52,784 nucleotides of DNA from Shewanella profunda (GCF_023283765.1 NZ_JAKILG010000032.1:1-52784), one strand, 5' to 3'. Counted from the first letter of the stretch, positions 1 to 10,760 are shown. Numbers and translations are program-made. Notes: generated from the letters alone by a model not told the origin.

Positions 1-179
1 GCTAAAAGCCAGTAAACCAACCAAAATAAGAAAGGCAGCATGGAATGGTGATTTTAGGAGCGAGATTTTCTTTGGTTAAGAGATTTAACAAAGCTTAATC
101 CCGCCCTGCAGATCGAGGCTTGGGGTTTTTGTGATCTTTTTATGTACAGTTCAGGTGAGTTACGAAGTCATAGTTTGGT

Positions 180-1253
180 TTAATCCCTACTTAACTCAAT
201 ATATTGCTGGGCAATAAATTGGCTATCTACGGCTTTAAGAATCTCAAGATCTTCAAGTGATGGGGGCGATGTTAGGCATTCAAGAGCCCTTTGCGCTAGT
301 AGCGCTGGTTGGCGAACGGGTACTAAATATTTGGCTAAGTGTCCTGTAAGGATTTCATTCGGTCCGTGGGGACAGTCAGTACTAACAACTGGCGTGCCAC
401 AGACCAAAGCTTCAATAATTACAGTGGGCAAGCCTTCAAAGTCGGAACTCAATAGCATCAATTCTGCTCTGGCAATCCAAGCATAGGGATTATGCTGAAA
501 ACCTGGGGTGATAATCCGGTGTTCAACACCATATTTTTTGGCTAATTTACGAGCCTTGTTTGGTCTATTGCACAGTAGTACTAACTTAGGCGCTGTCGGC
601 ATGTCCCTAAGTGCTTTAAAGAGGATGTCATGGCGCTTTTGACGAGTGACTCGACCTACATGGATCATATAAGGTTCGGTCGGAATGTCTGCGATCACTT
701 CTTTAGCTTTCTTTTGTATTTCCTCTAAGCGAAAAGGATTGTAAATAGTTTGCACGCTCTTTGGCTTTAACCAAGAGGTGGTTCGGAGCTCGTCTGCGAT
801 ACCATTTGATACAGTAATGATTTTTTTGCCAATTAGAGCCTTGGCTTTTTTCCATCTGCGCCAGAAATGTACTGGGCCGCGCTTTAGCTCCATCAGTAGT
901 TCTTGTTTTAAAGCGCAGTGACAGAAATAGTAACAAGGTTCGAAATCACAACCGGAAACCACGATATCACAGTCAGTTGAATTACTTAAAAAGAGTGAGA
1001 ATTTACCTGTTTTCTCGACCTCAGTTACTTTCGCTTTCAGCTGTTGTCTCTGTTCATGTAACGAAGGTTTCTGGCCCGCTTCAAACAGATAATGAATCGT
1101 TACATTTTGCGGTGGCATAAAATCACCTTCTTTGTGGAACACAAACAAATATACATCTTGCCCAGCTTGCTGTAACACTTCAGCTTGGGATAAGGCTACT
1201 TTGACAGTGCCGTTGGAGAAAAAGTTATGACAAAAAATCGCGATTTTCTTCAT
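180..1253 (-). CDS. Glycosyltransferase family 4, probably LPS core or surface glycan
   Basis: A 357-residue GT-B fold glycosyltransferase. The N-terminus MKKIAIFCHNFFSNGTVK is a typical first Rossmann strand with a glycine-containing loop. The C-terminal half carries the GT4 donor-binding signature: HVGRVTRQKR near residue 197, then SSDFEGLPTVIIEALVCGTPVVSTDCPHG, whose E-x7-E pattern holds the sugar nucleotide. It should be cytoplasmic or membrane-associated and add a sugar to a lipid-linked or LPS core acceptor. Closeness to coaD, which sits beside LPS core genes in many gammaproteobacteria, and to a YejM-like gene supports an envelope role. Donor and acceptor cannot be read from sequence. 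The ATG at 1253 is the first in frame and length is normal for the family. Upstream positions 1-179 hold no gene I can support. Confidence 0.85.
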   Translation of the reverse strand: MKKIAIFCHNFFSNGTVKVALSQAEVLQQAGQDVYLFVFHKEGDFMPPQNVTIHYLFEAGQKPSLHEQRQQLKAKVTEVEKTGKFSLFLSNSTDCDIVVSGCDFEPCYYFCHCALKQELLMELKRGPVHFWRRWKKAKALIGKKIITVSNGIADELRTTSWLKPKSVQTIYNPFRLEEIQKKAKEVIADIPTEPYMIHVGRVTRQKRHDILFKALRDMPTAPKLVLLCNRPNKARKLAKKYGVEHRIITPGFQHNPYAWIARAELMLLSSDFEGLPTVIIEALVCGTPVVSTDCPHGPNEILTGHLAKYLVPVRQPALLAQRALECLTSPPSLEDLEILKAVDSQFIAQQYIELSRD

Positions 1254-1958
1254 ATAAGTGCTCTAATGCGTGGATCTGGATCTCGCTACTTTCAATCAAG
1301 CTTGGCTAAACAATGAACTTGAGTGAAACCGCGGCTGTCTTTGATCTGTGTTAATTCAATATACTGAGTGGCGACATTATATCAGTTAAGGCCTTTACGT
1401 GGGGTTAATCGCCGGAATTGTTAGCTCTGTTTAAGTTTTGGAGGGTATTTGAAGGGGGTTTAGCTCTGATTATTCACTCATTAGGTTAAAACGAGTAGAC
1501 TGGCGAGCAATAAATTTATGGTATTTATGTAAGTTGAGTTAGCAAAGTGGATACAAGAGTATCTTGCCCTAAACAACTGTTCAAAATAGCGCAACATCTG
1601 CTGTAAACCGCATAAAGAAGGGGCGCATTAGGCTTATGAGCCTCAATTTTGGATTCCTAGTCAGGAGCTGAGTGTTCCCCAAATTAGCCACAACCCACAA
1701 CGTCAAGCTTATTTAGGGCAGTGATTTAGGCGCTTTGATGCCTTATGGTTGTGCCGATTTAACCGAGTGTGAGGCTACGTTATTTTAAAAATTGGATCAT
1801 GGGTAACGGGGCGTATCCTTCAAAACAACCTAGGTAAGTCAGCCTAGAACAGCGGTTAATTGGGAATATTGTAACCGCTGATCCTAGCAATCTGAACGTA
1901 ATTGAGTGTTTATCTTATCTACTGCATATGCTAAAAACCTTAACCTTTTTATTTATTG
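1254..1958. other. 705-base gap, possible decayed coding sequence
   Basis: No intact gene is visible. On the plus strand from about 1541 to 1790 one frame reads as protein-like stretches (for example PQFWIPSQELSVPQISHNPQ around 1645-1705) interrupted by several stop codons. This looks more like a decayed gene than ordinary spacer, but I do not recognise the family. The part next to 1253 should hold the promoter of the glycosyltransferase gene. Confidence 0.3.
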
Positions 1959-3800
1959 TTACTTGTTGAAACGACTTAATTGTTCCAATGCTTGTTGTAA
2001 ATAGTCAAAGTTAGGTTGTTGGTTTTTAAGTGGTCGATTAGTTTTGTCCAATAGCTCATATTGACCACTGGCTCCCACTTCTAAAATTGACTTGTCAGTT
2101 ATTATAGCGAAACCATTATAATCCGTGGATATGATCCAGGGACGTTCCATTATTTGATTGAGAAGATTTTTACCTACAGAGTAATGGTTTATTGGGCTTT
2201 TTACACCCAAATAGTTTTCCATTAATGTCGGTACTACATCTTGGTGACTTGTGAGTTTATTATTACTCTTTGATATCATTTCAACATTAACTTTAGGCCC
2301 CACTATTGCAAATGGTACTTTAACTTGAGCGTCAGTATAATTACTATTATGACCCCAGAAATTTAGTTTATTGTCATTGATTTCTTGAGCATGATCACCC
2401 GTTATAATTACTAGAGTGTTATCGAGTTCACCAGATGACTTAAGTGTTTCTAATACCTGTTTGGCTAAGCTATCAACATAATGAACACTGGTTTTGTAGC
2501 GATTAAAGAATGGGACTGGATCTGAGTTATTATTCAATTGTAAGTAGTTAATTTCACTTAGCATGGGTTCATAGCGATGAGGGTAATCACTGGGGAAATC
2601 GTAACCGTGCGGAGAATCAAAAAATAAAAATGAGAATACTGGCCTCTGTTTATCACGTTGTGCATACCATGCTGTCCAATCTTTAACTAGGTTAGCATCC
2701 AGTGCTGATGGGCTTGCGCCTGATGAACCGATACGTAAATTATCAATATTTGCAAACACTGTTTGGTCAAATTCAGGTTGGTGCAATTGCGCAGCAGTAA
2801 AAATTCCCATCTGGTAATTGAGTTGTTGTAATCGGTCTATTATTAAGGGGCTTTGTTGATTGGCCAACATGGCGTGCCAGTAAGTACCAGGTATACCGTA
2901 AAAGATACCAAAAATACCCGCCCTTGTTGAGTTGCCAGAAGCAATGTGCTGGTTAAATATGACACCAGATTGTGCGATCTCCCACAGGTTAGGCGTATTA
3001 TCTGCGTTAAAAGTATCCGCTCGCCAAGAGTCAATCACGATCAGCAGGATATTGGTAGGTTTCGATACTTCTGCAAAACTCAGTTGTTCAATTGGGTAAC
3101 GTAAGTCACTTTTACTTTTTAAGGTTAGTGCCTTTTGTTGGGCGATTGCTGGTTCGTTAATATAGCCATATTTGCGCATTAGACTGTTTGCTGTTGCAGG
3201 ATAAAACAGTGGCAAGTAACGTTTTAGCTGGGTGACAGGCTGGTATGCATTAGCTGCAGCCCAGATATGCACTACATGAGTTGAGAGTAATGCTGTGATA
3301 GTTAATGATAAAAAATAGCGGTTTAATAATTTTTGTTGCAAAGGAGCGGTTTCTAGCCAACGAATAAATAACCATTCACCAATCCATAAGAGTCCTACCC
3401 CAACACTGACCATTACCCAAGTTGACCACGGGAAGCTGACAATTTGGCCCGCTAGAATTAGATCGAGTACGACTGCATTGATATGAAAACGATATTGGGC
3501 GAAGACGAAGGTGTCAATGACTAATACGCTTATGCCTAATGCCGCCGTTCCTGATTGGAGAAGTTGTCTTAATACCTTGGGGAAATAAAGTAAGGGCAGT
3601 GTCACTAACCCCAAAATCCCCGCGAGTAGTGCCATTTGTGAGAAAGTACTGACAAGCATGAAAAAAATCCCAAGGCTGTCGCTAGGGAGTTCAGGTAAAA
3701 AAGCAAAATAGCGGCTAGCAATGGCCATCGCGATGAGTGAATTAAATAGTATTATCCCTCCATGAGTATGAAGTTTTAATTTAAAGGAATGGTCTATCAC
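1959..3800 (-). CDS. YejM/PbgA-like inner-membrane protein, DUF3413 plus sulfatase-fold domain
   Basis: 613 residues. The first ~190 hold about five membrane segments (DUF3413 type). A periplasmic alkaline-phosphatase-superfamily domain begins near residue 248 with ILLIVIDSWRADTF. The stretch SGNSTRAGIFGIFYG (residues 288-302) is the spot where the family carries its nucleophile threonine (T292 here), followed by GDHAQEIND and WGHNSNY metal-site motifs. In enterobacteria YejM (PbgA/LapC) senses periplasmic LPS and controls LpxC proteolysis through LapB, and its hydrolase domain is largely non-catalytic. Whether this paralogue regulates LPS or acts as a phosphoethanolamine or glycerol-phosphate transferase is not decidable here. 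Monocistronic, with about 160 bases or more free on both sides. Confidence 0.85.
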   Translation of the reverse strand: MIDHSFKLKLHTHGGIILFNSLIAMAIASRYFAFLPELPSDSLGIFFMLVSTFSQMALLAGILGLVTLPLLYFPKVLRQLLQSGTAALGISVLVIDTFVFAQYRFHINAVVLDLILAGQIVSFPWSTWVMVSVGVGLLWIGEWLFIRWLETAPLQQKLLNRYFLSLTITALLSTHVVHIWAAANAYQPVTQLKRYLPLFYPATANSLMRKYGYINEPAIAQQKALTLKSKSDLRYPIEQLSFAEVSKPTNILLIVIDSWRADTFNADNTPNLWEIAQSGVIFNQHIASGNSTRAGIFGIFYGIPGTYWHAMLANQQSPLIIDRLQQLNYQMGIFTAAQLHQPEFDQTVFANIDNLRIGSSGASPSALDANLVKDWTAWYAQRDKQRPVFSFLFFDSPHGYDFPSDYPHRYEPMLSEINYLQLNNNSDPVPFFNRYKTSVHYVDSLAKQVLETLKSSGELDNTLVIITGDHAQEINDNKLNFWGHNSNYTDAQVKVPFAIVGPKVNVEMISKSNNKLTSHQDVVPTLMENYLGVKSPINHYSVGKNLLNQIMERPWIISTDYNGFAIITDKSILEVGASGQYELLDKTNRPLKNQQPNFDYLQQALEQLSRFNK

Positions 3801-4809
<1,009 letters not shown>

Positions 4810-4900
4810 ATTTTTGCTGCTAACCTATTTAGTTTTTACCTAGATAAGTTGTGTTATTCTTGAGGCATTGTGACCTCGCGACGATACCTAAAAGGATGTT

Positions 4901-6376
4901 ATGAAGGCTTTTTTAACCCCCACTATCCTCGCTACTAGCGTTGCCTCTGGCCTATTATTTTCTTCAATGCTTGCCGCTGCGCCTTGGGTTGATGCCTCAG
5001 ATATTTATCTTAGAGCCGATATTCAGGCGCTGGCCGATGCGGGTGTTATCACTGTACCAGTCAATACTTATCCCTTGATGTGGTCAGGGATTGGTGGTGA
5101 TTTAGCGGAAGTCGAACCAGAGCTACTTTCAGCATCATTAGTACAAGCTTTTGCGCGGGTTAATTTTTACTACCACAATGCAGTTGAGAATCGTGGTAAT
5201 GCACGGATAAAACTGTCGGTGGCAACGGATCCTGCAAGGTTTCAACATTATGGCTCTGGCTACCGTGAGAAAGGTAAGGTGCTGGGTTCTTATGAGTATC
5301 TTGGTTCACGCATAGCCTATAAGACCACTGTAGCTGAAACCTATGATCCCCAAGATGATAAAAACTTCCGTCTTGATGAGTCCTATTTCGCGATTATCTT
5401 TGGTAACTGGATTGCAACCTTAGGTTCGGTTGAACAGTGGTGGGGAGCGGGATTTGACTCTGCACTTCACCGATCCAACAATGCTCGCCCTATGCAATCC
5501 TTAACCTTAAGTCGTAACAATGCTTCGGCCTTTGAAACCCCTTGGTTATCTTGGATTGGCCCTTGGACATTTAAAACGGGGTTCAGCTTAGCTGAAGTTG
5601 ACCGCGCCGTGTCTAAGACAGCAGAGTGGGATATGCGCTTCAGTGCAAGGCCGATTAAACAGGTTGAAGTGGGATTGTCTTGGTCGACACTATTTTGTGG
5701 TGAAGGCCAAGAGTGTGACGTAAGTTCTTGGTGGGATGCGGTAGTAAGTGACTCTGTTTGCATTGATGGTTCGAATGATTGCGCGTTCGACCAGCGCCGC
5801 GATGCCGGGCACAGAACCCAAAGTATCGATATGCGCTATGCCGATACTTGGCAGGATATTCCAGTGGGTTTATATCTAGAGCGTAGTTGTGAGAATGGTA
5901 GCGACTGTGGTTCCCTTTGGGGAATAGATACTCATTTTGGTACTTCGAGTCAGCAGTTTAAGCTGTTTATGGAATACTCTGACACCTATGTTAAGTGTGA
6001 TGGCGACAGTGCAAATTGCTTCTATGAAGATCCCGTCTATTTGAGCGGTTCTCGCTATTATGGTCGTGCAATAGGTTCTACCTATGACAGTGATGCCCAA
6101 GTGTTTGTGTTGGGCTTGGTGGGGCAGTTCAATAATAGCCGAGGTTTTACCTCACTGCTGCGTTACGCTCAACTGAATAAAGATGGCACCAATGTGGTCA
6201 ATACGTGGGCGCCACAGCCGGCCAAAGAGGATTTATTGATGCTTGAGCTTTCCTATCGAATGCCAGTATGGAAAGGTATGCTGAGCTTGGGTGGAACAGT
6301 ATCGAGATCGGAATTTGAAGTTCAAGACAATGATACTAATACCACACTCTTTAGCAGTTTTGAGTATCGTTTTTAA
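4901..6376 (+). CDS. Wzi-like capsule assembly outer-membrane protein
   Basis: 491 residues. An export signal covers about residues 1-27 (ATSVASGLLFSSMLAAAPW, cleavage after the AAA). The mature protein is rich in aromatic and alternating residues, as expected for a beta-barrel, and ends in FEYRF with a terminal phenylalanine, a classic outer-membrane insertion signal. Segments such as GNWIATLGSVEQWWGAGFDSAL and the N-terminal helical part (YLRADIQALADAGVITVPVN) fit the capsule assembly Wzi family, whose E. coli member is an 18-strand lectin barrel anchoring group 1 capsule. Six or more cysteines in acidic loops (CGEGQECD, CIDGSNDCAF, CENGSDCG) suggest calcium-binding-like or disulfide loops and are unusual for Wzi. 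It is followed by a strong terminator. Confidence 0.8.
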   Translation: MKAFLTPTILATSVASGLLFSSMLAAAPWVDASDIYLRADIQALADAGVITVPVNTYPLMWSGIGGDLAEVEPELLSASLVQAFARVNFYYHNAVENRGNARIKLSVATDPARFQHYGSGYREKGKVLGSYEYLGSRIAYKTTVAETYDPQDDKNFRLDESYFAIIFGNWIATLGSVEQWWGAGFDSALHRSNNARPMQSLTLSRNNASAFETPWLSWIGPWTFKTGFSLAEVDRAVSKTAEWDMRFSARPIKQVEVGLSWSTLFCGEGQECDVSSWWDAVVSDSVCIDGSNDCAFDQRRDAGHRTQSIDMRYADTWQDIPVGLYLERSCENGSDCGSLWGIDTHFGTSSQQFKLFMEYSDTYVKCDGDSANCFYEDPVYLSGSRYYGRAIGSTYDSDAQVFVLGLVGQFNNSRGFTSLLRYAQLNKDGTNVVNTWAPQPAKEDLLMLELSYRMPVWKGMLSLGGTVSRSEFEVQDNDTNTTLFSSFEYRF

Positions 6377-6393
6377 TTAAGCTAAATCTAAGC

Positions 6394-6421
6394 AAAGGTC
6401 TGCATTCTCGCAGACCTTTTT
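6394..6421 (+). terminator. Rho-independent terminator after the Wzi-like gene
   Basis: Ten-base-pair stem (AAAGGTCTGC 6394-6403 with GCAGACCTTT 6410-6419), six-base loop, and the T run at the end. It lies 18 bases after the stop codon. Confidence 0.9.
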
Positions 6422-6720
6422 GCATGTTGCGGTTAAATTCAGTGGCTTGTTTTGCAGGCAATCTTCGAGTGATTTATCGACTATAATGCACTCATGCTCT
6501 TTAACTTGTGTTACGCGTTTCGCTTCATGAATTAACACTATTTTATTGGAAGTATGACCATTCTATGAAATCCTCAGTTCCAAATTAAATAGCTTTCTTG
6601 TCTTTTGTCTAGTTTATAATACCAATATGGCATACTGTTTGCCCGCTATTATTGCAGATGTTAGTTTTGCAATAATTATGTGATACCGTATTTGTGGTCA
6701 TAAAGTTGTGGAGCGTTGAA

Positions 6721-7452
6721 TTGATCTCTATCGTGATCCCCGCTAAAGATGAGGTGGGCAATATTGGCCCACTAATGAAAGAGATATGCCAAGCCTTTGA
6801 GGGTTTGACTGAGTTTGAAATCCTTGTCGTCGATGACGGCAGCCAAGATGATACCTTTGGTGAAGTGATGCGCACAGCTGTTGAAAAGCAATGTGATGCG
6901 AAGGCGATTCGCCATGAGCATAGCACTGGGCAGAGTACCGCAATATCGACTGGCATTTTACATGCCCGCGGCAAATATATTGTGACTTTAGATGCCGACG
7001 GCCAAAATGATCCCGCCGATATTCCAGCCATGTTAGCCCTATTGCCGCGGATCCATGCCGAGCATTTCTGTATTGCGGGCTACCGTAAAAACCGTAAGGA
7101 TACGGCTTGGAAGCGATTTCAATCTCGCTTTGCCAATAAGGTTCGCGATACTCTTTTGCACGATGGTGTGCCAGATACCGGTTGCGGTCTTAAGTTATTT
7201 CCCCGAGAAACCTTCCTTCGATTGCCCTATTTCGATCATATGCACAGATACATTCCTGCTTTAGTGCGCCGTATGGGCGGTGAAATTTTCATTTCAGTGG
7301 TGAATCATAGGGATCGTCAAGTGGGGGTGTCCAAGTATACGGCTTGGAATCGAGTATGGGTCGGTATCGTCGATATTATGGGCGTAATGTGGCTAGGGCG
7401 TAGAGCCAAAGTAGCTAAGGTTGTTCGAAGCGAAACGAGCTGGCGTGACTAG
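6721..7452 (+). CDS. Glycosyltransferase family 2, DPM1-like polyprenyl-phosphate sugar synthase
   Basis: GT-A fold enzyme opening with ISIVIPAKDEVGNI. The donor aspartates are in VVDDGSQDD near residue 39 and in TLDADGQNDP near residue 90 (the DxD-type site). No C-terminal membrane hairpin is present, so it resembles the short dolichol-phosphate mannosyltransferase class, which moves a sugar from a nucleotide donor to a polyprenyl phosphate on the cytoplasmic face. I choose the TTG at 6721 because GGAG sits 7 bases upstream and the protein then starts at the canonical first strand; a GTG at 6694 in the same frame has no Shine-Dalgarno. A -10-like TATAAT is at 6615-6620. It is followed with a 1-base gap by the VTT gene and then the ArnT-like gene. 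Confidence 0.85.
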   Translation: MISIVIPAKDEVGNIGPLMKEICQAFEGLTEFEILVVDDGSQDDTFGEVMRTAVEKQCDAKAIRHEHSTGQSTAISTGILHARGKYIVTLDADGQNDPADIPAMLALLPRIHAEHFCIAGYRKNRKDTAWKRFQSRFANKVRDTLLHDGVPDTGCGLKLFPRETFLRLPYFDHMHRYIPALVRRMGGEIFISVVNHRDRQVGVSKYTAWNRVWVGIVDIMGVMWLGRRAKVAKVVRSETSWRD

Positions 7453-7453
7453 C

Positions 7454-8119
7454 ATGCAGCGAGTCTATAAGGCGGTATTGATTGTCTGTATTTTGCTGGT
7501 ATTGATGTTTGCTGCCCAGCAAGGGTTATTCGAGCATGTTACTGATAGCAACTGGGTCGCACGTTTTATTGCCGATGGAGGTACATTTTCCCTCTTAGTG
7601 TTACTGGCCGTGGGCGCTTTATTTACTGCTGTGGGAGGCCCAAGACAAGTCATTGCTTTTGTCTTTGGTTTTGCCTTGGGCGGCATTTATGGTGGTTTAT
7701 TTTCGACTCTGGCTGCCTTGTTGGGCTGCGTGTTAGCTTTTTATGTGGCGAGATTAACCATCCGCAGCAGTTTGCAGCACCGCTTTGGACGTAGGTTGCA
7801 AAAGTTTGAAGCGCTGATTATCGATAAAACTTGGCTGAAAGTGCTGATGATCCGTTTACTGCCCGTCGGCAGTAATTTACTCACTAATCTGTTTGCCGGA
7901 TCGACCCATGTTCCCTTGGGGGGCTTTATGCTGGGCAGCGTATTAGGATATTTACCGCAAATGCTGATTTTTAGTTTCGCGGGCGCGGGCATAGGGTTAT
8001 CGGATCATTATCAGCTCGGGATCAGCATCGGATTATTTATTATCTCAAGCATAATTGGCGCGTATTTGTACCGTTCTAACCTGCGTAAACAGGTGGATGC
8101 ATTAGAAACTGAAGAATAA
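7454..8119 (+). CDS. TVP38/TMEM64 (VTT/DedA-superfamily) membrane protein
   Basis: 221 residues, about six hydrophobic segments. The VTT-domain hallmarks are the re-entrant loop VGGPRQVIAFVFGFALGGIYGG near residues 55-76 and the second loop MIRLLPVGSNLLTNLFAGSTHVPLGGF near 130-160, including the conserved arginine. DedA-superfamily members move or flip lipids, and bacterial DedA proteins have been linked to undecaprenyl-phosphate recycling. The ATG at 7454 follows the GT2 stop by one base; a start at 7421 inside the previous gene is possible but less likely. Placement between a lipid-linked sugar synthase and a GT39 suggests it flips the sugar carrier (inference). Confidence 0.85.
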   Translation: MQRVYKAVLIVCILLVLMFAAQQGLFEHVTDSNWVARFIADGGTFSLLVLLAVGALFTAVGGPRQVIAFVFGFALGGIYGGLFSTLAALLGCVLAFYVARLTIRSSLQHRFGRRLQKFEALIIDKTWLKVLMIRLLPVGSNLLTNLFAGSTHVPLGGFMLGSVLGYLPQMLIFSFAGAGIGLSDHYQLGISIGLFIISSIIGAYLYRSNLRKQVDALETEE

Positions 8120-8128
8120 GGATTCAGA

Positions 8129-9853
8129 ATGGAAGCACTTAGTCGTCGTTTCAATAGTGAAGACTATTACCAAGTACTTTGGCCTTTACTCTTGATGAGC
8201 TTGCTGATTTTGCTGGTGGGGGTTGGTTTTCGCTCCCCTTGGCCCGCAGATGAGCCGCGTTTCGTGGAGGTCGCGCGGGAAATGGTGTCTTCAGGCCAGT
8301 GGTTATTTCCAACCCGTGGGGGCGAATACTATCCCGATAAGCCACCAGTGTTTATGTGGACTATCGCGCTGTTTTACCAACTAACAAGCTCACTTAAACT
8401 TGCCTTTCTGCTGCCGAATGCTTTATGTGGTCTGTTGACGGTATTCCTCGTTTACGATCTTGGCGCAAGACTATGGAATGTGCGTGTTGGCCGCAATGCA
8501 GCCTTGTTACTCTTGATAGTGCCGCAGTTTTTAATGCAGGCTAAGAATGCCCAGATTGATGCCATGGTGATGTGTTGGATCACTGTGGGATGTTACGGTT
8601 TGATCCGCCACTTTATGCTTGGCCCCCATTGGCGTTGGTATTTTATTGGCTGGGGTTTTATGGGGCTAGGTGTGATCACTAAGGGAGTGGGATTCTTACC
8701 TTTGCTGATGCTGATCCCTATTAGTCTTTATGCCGTTAAAGACAGAAGCCGTTTTCAGGGCCGTTTGACTTGGCTGTGTCTTGCTGGGCCTTTGGCTATG
8801 CTTGCCGTGATTGCCTGCTGGTTAGTGCCTATGGTGCTAACAGTTCAAGCCCATGGTACGCCTGAGCTTGTCGCCTATCAAAACAACATCTTGTTTAAGC
8901 AAACCGGTGAGCGTTATGTCAACGCTTGGCATCATATTAAGCCTTGGTATTTCTTCATTTTGAGCGTGATCCCTTGGATGTGGTTCCCGATTTCGCTGCT
9001 GGTGATTGCATACTGGAAGCAATGGATACAGAAGGTTAAGGCCGATCCGACTATTGCGATTCTGTTGATTTGGGTGGCACTGGTTGTGGTGTTTTTTAGC
9101 ATCAGTCCGGGTAAGCGCAACGTGTATATTTTACCTGCTCTGCCTATGTTGGCACTTGCTACCTCGGCAGTATTAACAGGCGTTTCTCCTAAGGCTTGGT
9201 TTGAAAAACTCGTCAGTGGCTTATTGTGGTTTTTAGGTGGCGTGGTCTTGATGGCGGGGGTACTTGCTCTTATTCATCATCCTGCCTTAGTTAAAGCTCT
9301 TGCCGACTATTCAGATGATTTAACTGGGATTGGTTATCTCTTTATCCTGCTTGGGGGGTTATGGTTATTGCTGCTTTGGCTCGCACGTAAGCAGTTTGCT
9401 CTTGTGAGAGTTGGCATTGTCTCTGCATTGGGCTGGGCGCTGGTCAGCACTTGGGGATACTCTATGCTCGATGAAATGCGCACCCCAAGAAGCTTGATGT
9501 TGCATACGTCAGAAGTCATTGGCGAAGATGCGGAGCTAGGGTTAGTTAACTTTAAAGAGCAGTTTATTTTATTCTCGCCTATGAGTGTGACGCACTTTAG
9601 TTATTTGGCGCCAGTTGAAGAGCAAGAGCGAAACGCGTGGCAATGGATGCAAACCAGCAAACAGCGTTATCTGTTAGTGCCAAGCGGGATAGAGCTCAAC
9701 TGCTTCGATATTAACGATGGCAAGAGCATGGGGATTGCCCATCGCGAAGAGTGGATTTTATTATCGGCCTCTGAACTTAAAGCCCAATGTGCACCGCCAA
9801 AACGAGAACGCAGCTATTTTACCGATCATCCGGGGCGTTGGTTAAAAGAGTAA
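8129..9853 (+). CDS. ArnT-like GT39 glycosyltransferase, polyprenyl-phosphate-sugar dependent
   Basis: 574 residues with about 12 membrane segments. The first periplasmic loop carries the family signature WPADEPRFVEVAREMVSSG (residues 33-51), with the DE pair expected to act in catalysis, and YYPDKPPVFMW at 64-74. In ArnT and PMT relatives this loop binds the lipid-phosphate-sugar donor at the periplasmic side and the acceptor is lipid A or protein. A soluble tail of ~130 residues ends the protein. The final gene of the GT2-VTT-GT39 unit; the start lies 9 bases after the VTT stop and is preceded by AAGGA. A strong bidirectional terminator follows. Confidence 0.85.
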   Translation: MEALSRRFNSEDYYQVLWPLLLMSLLILLVGVGFRSPWPADEPRFVEVAREMVSSGQWLFPTRGGEYYPDKPPVFMWTIALFYQLTSSLKLAFLLPNALCGLLTVFLVYDLGARLWNVRVGRNAALLLLIVPQFLMQAKNAQIDAMVMCWITVGCYGLIRHFMLGPHWRWYFIGWGFMGLGVITKGVGFLPLLMLIPISLYAVKDRSRFQGRLTWLCLAGPLAMLAVIACWLVPMVLTVQAHGTPELVAYQNNILFKQTGERYVNAWHHIKPWYFFILSVIPWMWFPISLLVIAYWKQWIQKVKADPTIAILLIWVALVVVFFSISPGKRNVYILPALPMLALATSAVLTGVSPKAWFEKLVSGLLWFLGGVVLMAGVLALIHHPALVKALADYSDDLTGIGYLFILLGGLWLLLLWLARKQFALVRVGIVSALGWALVSTWGYSMLDEMRTPRSLMLHTSEVIGEDAELGLVNFKEQFILFSPMSVTHFSYLAPVEEQERNAWQWMQTSKQRYLLVPSGIELNCFDINDGKSMGIAHREEWILLSASELKAQCAPPKRERSYFTDHPGRWLKE

Positions 9854-9856
9854 ATG

Positions 9857-9888
9857 TAAAAATGCCTGCAAATTGCAGGCATTTTTTT
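9857..9888. terminator. Bidirectional terminator between GT39 gene and mutM
   Basis: Perfect 10-base-pair stem (AATGCCTGCA 9861-9870 and TGCAGGCATT 9874-9883), three-base loop, A-run on the left and T-run on the right, so it can stop both converging transcripts. Confidence 0.92.
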
Positions 9889-9912
9889 ATGGTTGTTAGC
9901 GGGTGGTCATGC

Positions 9913-10728
9913 TTAGCGTGTCTGGCAAATACTACAAAAAACTGTGGTGCGTTGGCCTAAACGGATTTCACTCAGGAGGTGACCACAATGGGTGCAGATT
10001 TCACCACCGCGGCCATAAACATGGAGTTTTTGAGCAAAATACCCCGGCTTACCATCGGCATTGGTGAAGTCTTTAAGCGTGGTGCCACCCTGTTTAATCG
10101 CGTGGGCTAAGATTTGCTTCACCTCGGTAACTAATAGAGTCAAACGCTCTGTATCGATTTTTCCCGCTTCGGCTTCTGGGTGAATACCTGCGGCAAATAG
10201 CGCCTCGTTAGCATAGATATTCCCCACGCCAACGACGATATGGTTATCCATTAGGCAGAGTTTAATCGCCTTCTTTTTCCCCGCTAATGCTGCGGCTAAT
10301 TGATTAACATTAAAGGCATTAGTTAAGGGTTCTGGCCCAAGTTTAGCGAGCAATGGATGGGCTTCTTCAGGTAGTTCACACCATAGCCAAGCACCAAAGC
10401 GTCTAGGGTCATTGAAGCGTAGCATGCGACCATTGGCGAGCACTAAGTCGATATGGTCATGCTTTTCAACAGGAGTATCGCGGGGCAAGATCCGCAAACT
10501 GCCCGACATGCCTAAATGCACTATGGTTGTGCCTGCATCTGTATCAATTAACAGGTACTTAGCACGTCGGCGCACTTGGCGTATGGTTTGGCCAATAATT
10601 TGTTTAGCGATTTCAGGCACTGGCCAGCGTAGCGAGCCATTGCGTATCACAAGATCTGCTACTGTTTGCCCGATGAGAAAGGGTGCAATACCCTGACGGG
10701 TGACTTCAACTTCTGGTAATTCCGGCAT
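9913..10728 (-). CDS. mutM: Formamidopyrimidine-DNA glycosylase
   Basis: 271 residues. This bifunctional DNA glycosylase/AP lyase removes 8-oxoguanine and other oxidised purines. The catalytic N-terminal proline and glutamates are in MPELPEVEV. The helix-two-turn-helix region contains [20 protein letters not shown]. The C-terminal zinc finger is complete: CTHCG then CSIC with the expected spacing, ending QTR. I place the start at 10728 because the Pro must follow the initiator Met; the frame is open further upstream but that part is not homologous. It lies 32 bases after a small membrane-protein gene and ends at a bidirectional terminator. Confidence 0.97.
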   Translation of the reverse strand: MPELPEVEVTRQGIAPFLIGQTVADLVIRNGSLRWPVPEIAKQIIGQTIRQVRRRAKYLLIDTDAGTTIVHLGMSGSLRILPRDTPVEKHDHIDLVLANGRMLRFNDPRRFGAWLWCELPEEAHPLLAKLGPEPLTNAFNVNQLAAALAGKKKAIKLCLMDNHIVVGVGNIYANEALFAAGIHPEAEAGKIDTERLTLLVTEVKQILAHAIKQGGTTLKDFTNADGKPGYFAQKLHVYGRGGEICTHCGHLLSEIRLGQRTTVFCSICQTR

Positions 10729-10760
10729 GGATTCTGTCTTTATCGTTAAATAGGAATAAA

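Noticed and set aside
6694..6720. GTG start for the GT2 gene
   Set aside because: No ribosome binding site; TTG at 6721 has GGAG seven bases ahead and begins the canonical first strand.
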